Origin: Flavobacterium sp. W4I14
GTDB taxonomy: Bacteria > Bacteroidota > Bacteroidia > Sphingobacteriales > Sphingobacteriaceae
NCBI GenBank assembly: GCA_030817875.1
Contig: JAUSZU010000001.1
Location: 2,976,001 to 3,040,000 of the forward strand
Reading direction: 5' to 3'
DNA length: 64,000 nt
The notes beneath the pieces were generated by a model that did no database searches, was not told where the DNA came from, and saw nothing but the letters and a program-made list of their open reading frames with translations. Each line of letters begins with the position of its first letter. Within the stretch, counting starts at the first letter, position 1. Made by a program: the position numbers and the translations under genes. This document shows positions 27,511-35,241 of this stretch, piece by piece.

Positions 27511-29880
27511 TTATTCATATTTTAATGCATCAATAGGGTTTGCCTTCGCTACTTTAACCGATTGAATACTTACAGTGAGTATGGCAATGATTACCGAAAG
27601 GCTAATGGCGGCTATAAACGGCAATGCAGATATAGAGACACGATATTCGAAAGCTGAAAGCCATTTATTTACAATGATATATGCTAACGGGAACGCGATA
27701 AGATTGGCAATGGCCACCAATTTTATAAAATCTTTATTTAGCAACACGAGGATATTGCTAGTGCTGGCACCTAAAACCTTACGGATACTGATTTCCTTTT
27801 TGCGTTGCTCTGCCATGAAAAGCGCCAAGCCTAATAATCCTAAGCAAGAAATGAAAATTGCGAAACCGCCAAACCAGTTTGAGAGTGAACCTAAAAGTAT
27901 TTCATTTTTAAATTTCACTTCAAAAGATTCATTCACAAATTTACGGTTAACAGGATAATTAGGCTCCATTTGCTTTACTATATCATCAATTTTAGCCAGT
28001 GATGAGCTGATGTTTTGATTTGGGCTTAACCGTACAATGATAACCCTCGCGTCGTCCCTTTGATTTACCCTGAAAATCATTGGGGCCACTCTTTGATAAG
28101 CACTTTCTACTACAAAATCTTTTACTATCCCAACTGTAGTTAGCTTTTTATCCCAAAAAGTAATAACCTTACCGATAGGATTTTTTAATCCCATCATTTT
28201 TACTGCTGCTTCGTTTAACAATACACTACTTGTATCATTAGGAAATTTCGCAGAAAACTCTCTACCACTAACCATCTTGGTTCCAATAGTTTCAACAAAA
28301 TCATATCCTATTGTTCTATGGTTAAAAGAGATAGCCTCGTTTGGGTTTTTGCCTTCCCAACTTACACCCGTAGTATTATCTCCACCTTCAGTAAAATCTG
28401 TACTAAAAAAAGTAACACCGCTTGCAGCGCCTGATTCTAATAGTTGCGTTTTAAGCAATTCTAACTTAACAACATCATTCATTTTACCGGCTGCCGCTAT
28501 TTGAATTAAATTGGATTGATCGTAACCGATTGGCTTATTTTTAACATAATTAAGTTGCTGATAAATTACTGCTGTACAAATAATTAAACTTGCCGCAAAA
28601 ACGAATTGACCAACTACTAATACTTTCCTCACCGAAGCGGATGAATCTGCTTTAAGCGTAAAACCCTTTAAAACTTTGATAGGCTCAAAAGAAGATAGAT
28701 ACAGCGCAGGATAGCTGCCCGCAATAAATCCAGTTAAAATCATTAAACCCAATAATGTTAACCAAAATTGGCCATTATAGTAATCGATTGTTAATTTAAT
28801 ATCTAACAAACTATTAAAATATGGTAAACTAACTTCAATTAAGATAAAAGCTAAAACTGTGGCGATAAATGTGATGAGCAGCGATTCTAAAAAAAACTGA
28901 TTAATTAACGATTTACGTGTTGATCCAATTGCTTTACGAACACCAACTTCTTTTGCCCTACGCTCTGAGCGTGCTGTAGATAAATTCATAAAATTTACAC
29001 AGGCAATTAGTAATATGCAAAAGGCCAGCAATAAAAATATTTTAAGTTGATCTATTTTACCTCCGACAGATTTACCATTTACAAAATCATCATATAAATG
29101 CCATTTGGTTAAAGGATGTAATAAAGCCACTGACAAATTATCTTTTTGATTTCGCTTATAAATTCCATGCATCAAATCATTTGCAGCAGTAAAAGAGTTA
29201 TTATCCTTTAACTGGACAAGCGTTAAACACATATTATTTCCCCAATTGCCTTCTTTTACCCAGTTTTCTCGTTTTTCGAACAATGCCCAGGGCATGATGC
29301 ACTCAAAAGTTAAACTACTATTTGCTGGTGCATCTTCTATTACGGCTTCAACCTTTAATGCTTCCTGATTTTCCAGCTTTACCATTTTATTAATAGGATC
29401 TTCATTTCCAAATAATTTTGTTGCAAAAGATTTGGTGAGGATAATGGTATTTACATCTTTTAAAGCCTGTGCTGAATTACCTTCAAGAAATTTATAATCC
29501 AATATTTTAATAAAATTCTGATCGGCAAATATTGCGCTGCTATTTATTTTATTGTCGCCAACAGTAATCAGTTGTTTTCTCGGATAAGTAGTGTGCGAGG
29601 CATATTTAACGCCAGGAATTTTTTCTTGCACTTCTTTAGCCATCACATTTGGTGTCCACGCCCAGCTAAAAGTTTTACCACTTGCTTCCATGTTTTGATA
29701 AACTACATAAGTTTTATCGTGATTGGAGAATTGTTTATCGTAGCTCCACTCGTAAGCGACATAAAGTAACAAAACCATACAACTGGCCAAGCCAATGGCT
29801 AATCCCCCAATGTTGATCAAAGAGAATCCCTTGTTTTTCCAAAGGTTTCGCAAAGCGATTTTTAAGTTTAATTTGAACAT
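27511..29880 (-). CDS. MacB/FtsX-type ABC permease P1 (first permease of the array)
   Basis: A 789-aa inner-membrane protein starting MFKLNLKIALRNLWKNKGFSLINIGGLAIGLASCMVLLLYVAYEW and ending IDALKYE. Same two-unit plan as the others: helix at ~20-42, MacB-type periplasmic domain to ~280, four central helices, second periplasmic domain, three closing helices. FtsX motifs are RAKEVGVRKAIGST and RKKEISIRKVLGAS. It follows ATPase 1 after a 202-bp spacer that contains a strong hairpin. Its nearest relative is P2. Together with the adaptor and ATPase 1 it would form the smallest complete MacAB-like set. Confidence 0.9.
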   Translation of the reverse strand: MFKLNLKIALRNLWKNKGFSLINIGGLAIGLASCMVLLLYVAYEWSYDKQFSNHDKTYVVYQNMEASGKTFSWAWTPNVMAKEVQEKIPGVKYASHTTYPRKQLITVGDNKINSSAIFADQNFIKILDYKFLEGNSAQALKDVNTIILTKSFATKLFGNEDPINKMVKLENQEALKVEAVIEDAPANSSLTFECIMPWALFEKRENWVKEGNWGNNMCLTLVQLKDNNSFTAANDLMHGIYKRNQKDNLSVALLHPLTKWHLYDDFVNGKSVGGKIDQLKIFLLLAFCILLIACVNFMNLSTARSERRAKEVGVRKAIGSTRKSLINQFFLESLLITFIATVLAFILIEVSLPYFNSLLDIKLTIDYYNGQFWLTLLGLMILTGFIAGSYPALYLSSFEPIKVLKGFTLKADSSASVRKVLVVGQFVFAASLIICTAVIYQQLNYVKNKPIGYDQSNLIQIAAAGKMNDVVKLELLKTQLLESGAASGVTFFSTDFTEGGDNTTGVSWEGKNPNEAISFNHRTIGYDFVETIGTKMVSGREFSAKFPNDTSSVLLNEAAVKMMGLKNPIGKVITFWDKKLTTVGIVKDFVVESAYQRVAPMIFRVNQRDDARVIIVRLSPNQNISSSLAKIDDIVKQMEPNYPVNRKFVNESFEVKFKNEILLGSLSNWFGGFAIFISCLGLLGLALFMAEQRKKEISIRKVLGASTSNILVLLNKDFIKLVAIANLIAFPLAYIIVNKWLSAFEYRVSISALPFIAAISLSVIIAILTVSIQSVKVAKANPIDALKYE

Positions 29881-29952
29881 ATTTTTATTGTTTGGCGATA
29901 GGTGTTTGGGGTGTGGCGGTCAAAATACCTATCTGGTGGTTTTTACTATTTC

Positions 29953-29994
29953 GTCTTCCCAAATCTTCCTATCCAGGAAGATTTTTGGGCAGAC
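29953..29994. other. strong intercistronic hairpin between ATPase 1 and P1
   Basis: A perfect 10-bp stem AAATCTTCCT / AGGAAGATTT around the loop ATCC, extended outward by CCC/GGG and GTCT/AGAC pairs with small bulges. It stands in the 202-bp gap 29881-30082, with AAGGTTT-type repeats to its right and GCGTTTGG-like words to its left. It has no run of T on the minus strand, so it looks more like an mRNA processing or stability element, or a repeat, than a terminator. Confidence 0.6.
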
Positions 29995-30082
29995 TTATTA
30001 TTAACTAAACTAAAATTTTCTATAGCGTGTAAGGTTTAGTGTTAAAGATTTAAGGTGAGATTTAACCTTTTACCCTAAGCCT

Positions 30083-30781
30083 TTATATCAGCTCTTCGTT
30101 TCTACTTTTATTGATCTTTTCGGAAATTACATGACCATCTTTCAGATTGATGATTCTATTCGAAAAACTGGCATCGTGACTAGAGTGGGTTACCATTACA
30201 ATGGTAGTTCCGGTTTCATTCAGTTCGCAAAGTAGCTCCATCACTTCATTACCATGAGAACTATCCAGGTTTCCGGTAGGCTCATCGGCCAATACCAACT
30301 TGGGTTTGGTAACCAAAGCTCTTGCTACGGCTACCCGTTGCTGCTGTCCACCTGATAACTGTTGAGGAAAATGACCGCTACGGTTTACAATATTCATTCT
30401 TTCGATAATTTCATTTACCAGTTTCTTGCGTTCTGCAGCTGGAATTTTGTTATAAATTAGTGGCAGTTCGATGTTTTCGAAAACCGTTAATTCATCAATC
30501 AAATTGAAATTCTGGAAAACGAACCCCATATTCCGTTTACGGAAATTTGAACGTTCTCTATCGTTAAGCGTTAAAAGTTCCGTATCGATAAATTTGTAGC
30601 TTCCACTTTCGGGCTTATCCAACAAACCCATTACATTTAATAGGGTAGATTTCCCACAGCCCGATGGCCCCATGATGGAAACAAATTCTCCTGCTGCAAC
30701 ATGGAGATTAATCCCATTAAGCGCAGTGGTTTCTACCTCTTCAGTTTTGTAAACTTTTTCCAGATTTTCTATTTTAATCAT
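30083..30781 (-). CDS. MacB/LolD-type ABC ATPase no. 1
   Basis: A 232-aa ATPase. It shows Walker A GPSGCGKST (~38-46), Q-loop VFQNFNLIDELTVFENIELPL, a full canonical signature QLSGGQQQRVAVARAL, Walker B KLVLADEPTGNLDS and H-loop VTHSS. It is typical of ATPases that serve MacB/LolCDE/FtsX permeases at the inner membrane. It lies between the adaptor gene (124 bp upstream) and permease P1, giving the order adaptor, ATPase, permeases. Unlike ATPase 2 its motifs are all standard, so it is the more likely motor for the whole array (inference). Confidence 0.92.
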   Translation of the reverse strand: MIKIENLEKVYKTEEVETTALNGINLHVAAGEFVSIMGPSGCGKSTLLNVMGLLDKPESGSYKFIDTELLTLNDRERSNFRKRNMGFVFQNFNLIDELTVFENIELPLIYNKIPAAERKKLVNEIIERMNIVNRSGHFPQQLSGGQQQRVAVARALVTKPKLVLADEPTGNLDSSHGNEVMELLCELNETGTTIVMVTHSSHDASFSNRIINLKDGHVISEKINKSRNEELI

Positions 30782-30905
30782 AGTATCAAGTATTATTCTA
30801 GTATCAAGTATTTAGTATCAGGTATCAAGACCTGATTATATTAATTGTTAAATCAGTAATTATTCAAATCGGCTAATTGACGCTAACCGCCAAACACCAT
30901 CCGCT
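30782..30905. repeat. AGTATCAAGTAT repeat spacer
   Basis: A 124-bp spacer starting with three to four copies of AGTATCAAGTAT-like words, ending in a TAACCGCCAAACACC word of the GCGTTTGG family. Similar AGTATCAAGTATC words recur at 47735-47765, with an inverse GATACTT...CTTGATACT at 47850-47873. Confidence 0.55.
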
Positions 30906-32150
30906 TTATTTATTAATCTCCACCTGATCGTATTGGTTAAACTGATCGTAAGATGAAGTGATTACTTCGTCGCCTTTCTGCAGACCATCTAATATTTCAT
31001 AGTACAGGTAATTTTTTCGCCCGATTTTAACGTTTTTCTTGGTGGCTTTACCATTGTTTACTACAAATACCCAAGAGCCGCCTGTACTCTGGAAAAACTG
31101 TCCCTGGGCAAGAAGCAACGATTTGCTATTGTCAGACAGGGTTAGTTTTGTTTGTAACGATAATCCGCGACGCAAACCTTCAGGGGCTGCCACCTTAAAA
31201 ACCATTTCGACCTGAAACTGACCTGCTGTAACCTCAGGGATTACTTTACTCACGGTTAAGTTATAAGTTTTACCATTAAACTCACAGTTAGCGGTTTGTC
31301 CTTCTTTTACCCGGTTGATATAATATTCATCAACTCCTGCCTGAAGTTTATAACCCTGCAACACGTCAATCTTTCCTATCATTTCGTTAGAATTATATGA
31401 TTTACCGATTACTGGATCGTAAGAAGATAGTTTACCAGATACAGGCGCCTTAATGGTCATATTTTCGATGTTTTTGCGGATCATTTCTAAACTTTCATTC
31501 ATCTGCCCCATCGATTGATCGATCTGAGCCAACTGCATCTTACGACTTTGGTTTTCTTGTTTAATCGCTTGACGCACAATTTTCAGTTTACCCTGGTAAT
31601 ATTCGTAATCCTGATTCGATTTATTAAATTCCTGAAGTGTGATTACTTTTTTAGAAAATAGTGAGCTATCTAATCTATACTGACGGGTTGCTGTTCGTAA
31701 GCTATTTTCTACATCTAAAACATCCTGATTTAAAACCCTCTGATTCTGCTCCAAATCTAAACGCGATTTACGCAGCTGATTAATCTGCTCAGTTGCTGCT
31801 GTTTGACTTGAAGTATAACTCAACATGGCATTCGAGTTGGAGATTCTTAATAGTGGGGTTCCTTTAACTACCGAAGCACCATTTTCAGTAAAAATTTCGG
31901 CAACTGTTCCACCTTCTGATGAACTTACAATTACCGAGGTTAACGGAACAACACTGGCATTTAATAACACAACATCTTCAAAATCGCCATATTCTACTTT
32001 ACTGATGGTTAATTTATCGGCATCTGCACTGTAAACTTTTTTAAGGGATAAAGTATAGCCATAAATTACAACTGCTACAAAAGCAATTGCTCCACCTATA
32101 ATTAACAGGGTTTTAGTGCTAAATCTTTTTTTCTCTATTTTCTTATCCAT
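30906..32150 (-). CDS. HlyD/MacA-type periplasmic adaptor protein
   Basis: A 414-aa membrane-fusion protein. One N-terminal helix (TLLIIGGAIAFVAVVIYGYTL, ~14-34) anchors it to the inner membrane. A half lipoyl segment (VSSSEGGTVAEIFTENGASVVKGTPLLRI) follows, then a long alpha-helical hairpin (~115-240), the second lipoyl half (NMTIKAPVSGKLS) and beta-barrel and proximal domains (to VITSSYDQFNQYDQVEINK). Such adaptors link ABC permeases to a TolC-like outer-membrane channel; none is encoded here, so it must lie elsewhere. First gene of the leftward array, directly behind a sigma54-type promoter with two enhancer sites and divergent from the regulator gene. Confidence 0.9.
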   Translation of the reverse strand: MDKKIEKKRFSTKTLLIIGGAIAFVAVVIYGYTLSLKKVYSADADKLTISKVEYGDFEDVVLLNASVVPLTSVIVSSSEGGTVAEIFTENGASVVKGTPLLRISNSNAMLSYTSSQTAATEQINQLRKSRLDLEQNQRVLNQDVLDVENSLRTATRQYRLDSSLFSKKVITLQEFNKSNQDYEYYQGKLKIVRQAIKQENQSRKMQLAQIDQSMGQMNESLEMIRKNIENMTIKAPVSGKLSSYDPVIGKSYNSNEMIGKIDVLQGYKLQAGVDEYYINRVKEGQTANCEFNGKTYNLTVSKVIPEVTAGQFQVEMVFKVAAPEGLRRGLSLQTKLTLSDNSKSLLLAQGQFFQSTGGSWVFVVNNGKATKKNVKIGRKNYLYYEILDGLQKGDEVITSSYDQFNQYDQVEINK

Positions 32151-32182
32151 TGTGTTCGGTTGTACTGTTTGGAATCACTAAT

Positions 32183-32199
32183 AACCAAGCTTGTGCCAA
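32183..32199 (-). promoter_or_regulatory. sigma54-type promoter of the adaptor/ABC array
   Basis: Minus strand reads TTGGCACAAGCTTGGTT. The -24 part TGGCAC is a full consensus match; ten bases on stands GT in place of the usual GC, with the essential -12 G kept. The start site would fall about 20 bp before the ATG at 32150. The paired palindromes at 32261-32297 are centred 72 and 93 bp upstream of the -24 GG. Confidence 0.65.
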
Positions 32200-32260
32200 A
32201 AGCATAAAACATATTAAAATATTGATAACCAACAATTTAAAAGTTTTTACTATTTTCACG

Positions 32261-32297
32261 TGTTCGTTATCGGACAGTTCGTGTGCGGGAGCGGACA
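32261..32297. promoter_or_regulatory. paired enhancer sites (UAS) between adaptor and regulator genes
   Basis: Plus strand TGTTCGTTATCGGACA (32261-32276) and TGTGCGGGAGCGGACA (32282-32297) start 21 bp apart. Read on the minus strand they give TGTCCG-N5-GAACA and TGTCCG-N5-GCACA, matching the sites before P6. They also abut the region just before the regulator's own ATG at 32331, so binding could autoregulate that gene. Confidence 0.65.
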
Positions 32298-32330
32298 GTT
32301 TTATTACTTTAGCACATCAAATTTAAATTT

Positions 32331-33701
32331 ATGCTAGACGCCACAGTTTTAATTATCGATGACGATGACGATATCCTGCTTAGTGCCCGTTTGTTTTTAA
32401 AGCAGCAGGTAAAGCAGGTAATTACATGTAAATCGCCTAAAGAAATTAATGTTTTATTGAGCAAAAATGAAATTGATATCATCTTGCTGGATATGAACTA
32501 CCAAAAGGGGGCCAGTGATGGCCGTGAAGGTCTTTATTGGCTAGAACATATTTTATCTATTGATAAGGATTATGTAGTAATACTAATGACTGCTTTTGGC
32601 AATGTTGAACTGGCAGTAAAGGCGATTAAAAAAGGCGCTACCGATTTTATTTTGAAACCCTGGGAAAATGAGAAGCTGTTTGCTACCATTTCTTCGGCAT
32701 CTAAACTCCGTGAATCGACCAAAAAGGTAAAGAAACTAGAAAAAATACATTCATCACTCCAAAAAGACCTTACCCGTGGTTTCGAGAATATTGTTGGACA
32801 GGCAGATGAAATAAATCAATTACAGAATACGCTCTTAAAAGTAGCACCTACTGATGCCAATGTGCTTATTCTGGGCGAAAACGGAACGGGGAAACAAGTT
32901 TTTGCTTATGAAATCCATGGTAACTCGCAAAGGAAAAACCAGGTGTTTATGCATGTTGATTTAGGCTCATTAAACGAAAATTTATTTGAAAGCGAATTAT
33001 TCGGTTATGCTAAAGGTGCTTTTACCGATGCCAAAGAAGATAAACCCGGTCGTTTTGAACTGGCCGATGGAGGAACGATCTTTTTAGACGAGATTGGAAA
33101 TTTAACCTTACCGCTTCAGGCAAAACTCTTAAGCGTTTTGCAAAACCGTACAGTTACCCGTTTAGGTGAAAGTAAAGAGCGTAAGGTGAATGTCCGTTTA
33201 ATAACGGCCACCAATATGCCCTTGAATGAAATGGTAGCTAAAAATACATTTAGACAGGATTTACTGTTCCGCATTAATACTGTTGAGCTTTTATTACCGG
33301 CCTTACGTAAACGCGGAACAGATATTCTACTTTTGGCCAATCATTTTATGCAGGTTTTTAGCTCAAAATACCATAAAGACATACGAAAACTAAGTAATAA
33401 GGCCCAGGAAGCACTTTTACAGTATAAGTGGCCGGGCAATGTACGTGAGTTACAGCACGTTTTAGAAAGAGCCGTTATTATGAGCGATGGTGCCGATATT
33501 GCGGAAGAAGATTTGCAGTTAAGTCCGCAGCGCTACGCACAGAACAACGCCATACCAGATGAAATGGCGCTTGAGGATATGGAAAAAATGATGGTGCAGA
33601 AAGCAATAGATAAGCACAAGGGAAATATATCAAAAGCCGCAGCAGAACTCGGTTTAACGAGAGCTGCGCTTTATAGAAGAATCGAGAAATTTGGAATCTA
33701 A
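32331..33701 (+). CDS. NtrC-family sigma54-dependent response regulator
   Basis: A 456-aa activator. The receiver domain is at residues ~1-120 with acidic cluster DDDDD (10-14), phospho-acceptor Asp54 (IILLDMNY) and Lys in FILKPW. The AAA+ domain (~145-375) has Walker A GENGTGKQ, Walker B GGTIFLDEIG, and a sigma54-contact loop GAFTDA where most members have GAFTGA. A Fis-type helix-turn-helix closes the protein (NISKAAAELGLTRAALYRRIEKFGI). It is divergent from the ABC array and followed by its kinase 100 bp later. It should bind the 16-bp palindromes before the adaptor gene and before P6 and open both sigma54-type promoters. Confidence 0.92.
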   Translation: MLDATVLIIDDDDDILLSARLFLKQQVKQVITCKSPKEINVLLSKNEIDIILLDMNYQKGASDGREGLYWLEHILSIDKDYVVILMTAFGNVELAVKAIKKGATDFILKPWENEKLFATISSASKLRESTKKVKKLEKIHSSLQKDLTRGFENIVGQADEINQLQNTLLKVAPTDANVLILGENGTGKQVFAYEIHGNSQRKNQVFMHVDLGSLNENLFESELFGYAKGAFTDAKEDKPGRFELADGGTIFLDEIGNLTLPLQAKLLSVLQNRTVTRLGESKERKVNVRLITATNMPLNEMVAKNTFRQDLLFRINTVELLLPALRKRGTDILLLANHFMQVFSSKYHKDIRKLSNKAQEALLQYKWPGNVRELQHVLERAVIMSDGADIAEEDLQLSPQRYAQNNAIPDEMALEDMEKMMVQKAIDKHKGNISKAAAELGLTRAALYRRIEKFGI

Positions 33702-33801
33702 GAAAGATCGAAGGCAGGAAGGCTGAGGGGCGAAAGGTTAAAATTTCCGCATTCACCATAAACCCTCCCACCTTTTAACCCTTTACCTTTAACCTTAAAA
33801 C
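33702..33801. repeat. word-like repeat spacer between regulator and kinase genes
   Basis: A 100-bp spacer of GGCGAAAGGTTAAA and CCTTTTAACCCTTTACC words, an inverted set of the same AAGGTTT type as the array spacers. Confidence 0.45.
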
Positions 33802-35157
33802 ATGTTTTATCAACGTTTTACTTTCCGTTTAATATTTCGCCTGTTGATTATCAATCTGCTGGGCTATCTCCTATTTTACCTGATTAAAAATACCCAGCTT
33901 TGGTTTACCATCATTGGCGTAGCTTTAATTTTATTGGGTACGGTTATTTCCCTTTATTACTATATCAATCAGATCCGATCAGATATCAACCGTTTCATTT
34001 TAGCCGTTAAAACGAGAGATCATACCCTAAATTTTAAAAATAAAGTAACTAAAGGCAGTTTCCCTGAGTTATACGAATCGTTCAGCGATATTTTACAGGT
34101 CCATAAACAGATCAGATTGGAACAGGAAGCGATGTTTCAGTTGATTAAAACCATTTTGGAACAGGTTCCCGTTGGTGTAATCGTGGTAAATAATACCAAT
34201 CAGGAAGAGAATGAAGAGGTTGCATTTTTTAATCAGGCCGCTTCAAATCTTTTAGGCATTCCGGCGTATAAATATTGGCACAGGGTAAAGCAACACCTTC
34301 CTACCTTTACAACAGAAATAGAGCAGATCTTATCGGGTGGAAAAAGGTTTCTGGAATTGAAGATCCAGGATAAACTGATTCAATTATCTACCGAAGTTAT
34401 TCCATTAAATCTTTACGGAAACAATTACACCATTATCAGTTTCCAAAACATTAAAGATGAGATTGAGCAAAAAGAAACGGAAGCATGGAATAGATTAATC
34501 GGTGTGATTTCACATGAGATCTTAAACTCAATTACCCCCATAAGTTCATTATCGGATACGATCAACCGGATGGTGACCGATAAAAAGAACCTCACAGAAG
34601 ACGAAATGGACGATCTGAAAACGGCACTACAAACCATACAAAGAAGATCTTCTGGTCTGTTAGATTTTGTAAAGGATTATCGCCTAATTGCCGAGCTGCC
34701 TACACCAAACCTTGAATCGCATACCATTGGTGAAATACTGAAACACATTAAGGTATTGATGCAGCCATTTGCCAAAGTTAGAAATGTGGTATTGGATGTA
34801 GAACAAACCTCTTCAAAAATCACCATTCAGCTCGACCTGAAATTAGTTGAACAAGTGCTGATCAACCTCATTACCAATAGTATTTATGCTGTAGAGGACA
34901 GAGAACACCCACACATCAACGTAAATTACCGGTTAGAAAACACCAAATTATATATTGATGTTGCCGATAACGGAAAAGGCATCGATGCCAGTGATCTTGA
35001 AAAGATTTTTGTTCCATTTTACACCACCAGAAAAAATGGATCAGGAATAGGATTAACCATTAGCCGCAACATTATGAAAATGCACAGAGGCAGCATAGAA
35101 GTTGTTTCAATGCCAGATAATGGCACCACTTTTTCTCTGGTATTTAATTATGTTTAA
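33802..35157 (+). CDS. NtrY-like sensor histidine kinase
   Basis: A 451-aa kinase. Two N-terminal helices (LIFRLLIINLLGYLLFYLI and WFTIIGVALILLGTVISLYYYI) place it in the inner membrane with almost no periplasmic loop. A cytoplasmic linker and a PAS-like domain (~125-225: QVPVGVIVVNNTNQ, FNQAASNLLGI) follow. The H-box is VISHEILNSITPISSL (His near 240), then an N-box NLITNSIYAV, G1 DNGKGID and G2 GSGIGLTISRNIM. With so little outside the membrane it may sense membrane state or cytoplasmic signals, for example envelope stress (inference). It should phosphorylate the regulator encoded just upstream. Confidence 0.9.
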   Translation: MFYQRFTFRLIFRLLIINLLGYLLFYLIKNTQLWFTIIGVALILLGTVISLYYYINQIRSDINRFILAVKTRDHTLNFKNKVTKGSFPELYESFSDILQVHKQIRLEQEAMFQLIKTILEQVPVGVIVVNNTNQEENEEVAFFNQAASNLLGIPAYKYWHRVKQHLPTFTTEIEQILSGGKRFLELKIQDKLIQLSTEVIPLNLYGNNYTIISFQNIKDEIEQKETEAWNRLIGVISHEILNSITPISSLSDTINRMVTDKKNLTEDEMDDLKTALQTIQRRSSGLLDFVKDYRLIAELPTPNLESHTIGEILKHIKVLMQPFAKVRNVVLDVEQTSSKITIQLDLKLVEQVLINLITNSIYAVEDREHPHINVNYRLENTKLYIDVADNGKGIDASDLEKIFVPFYTTRKNGSGIGLTISRNIMKMHRGSIEVVSMPDNGTTFSLVFNYV

Positions 35158-35241
35158 TCATTTGAATGTTTTTTTGACCTAAAAAATCAAACAAAACCCG
35201 TTTGATATGCTTTTAATGATGTGGATACATCAAATACAAGC

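Noticed and set aside
29953..29994. Rho-independent terminator between ATPase 1 and P1
   Set aside because: Strong stem but no T run on the minus strand and the downstream permease has no promoter of its own, so a full stop there is unlikely.
12427..30082. CRISPR array in the regularly spaced permease spacers
   Set aside because: Spacing is set by 2.4-kb genes and the repeats are degenerate; no cas genes or short-period repeats anywhere in the window.
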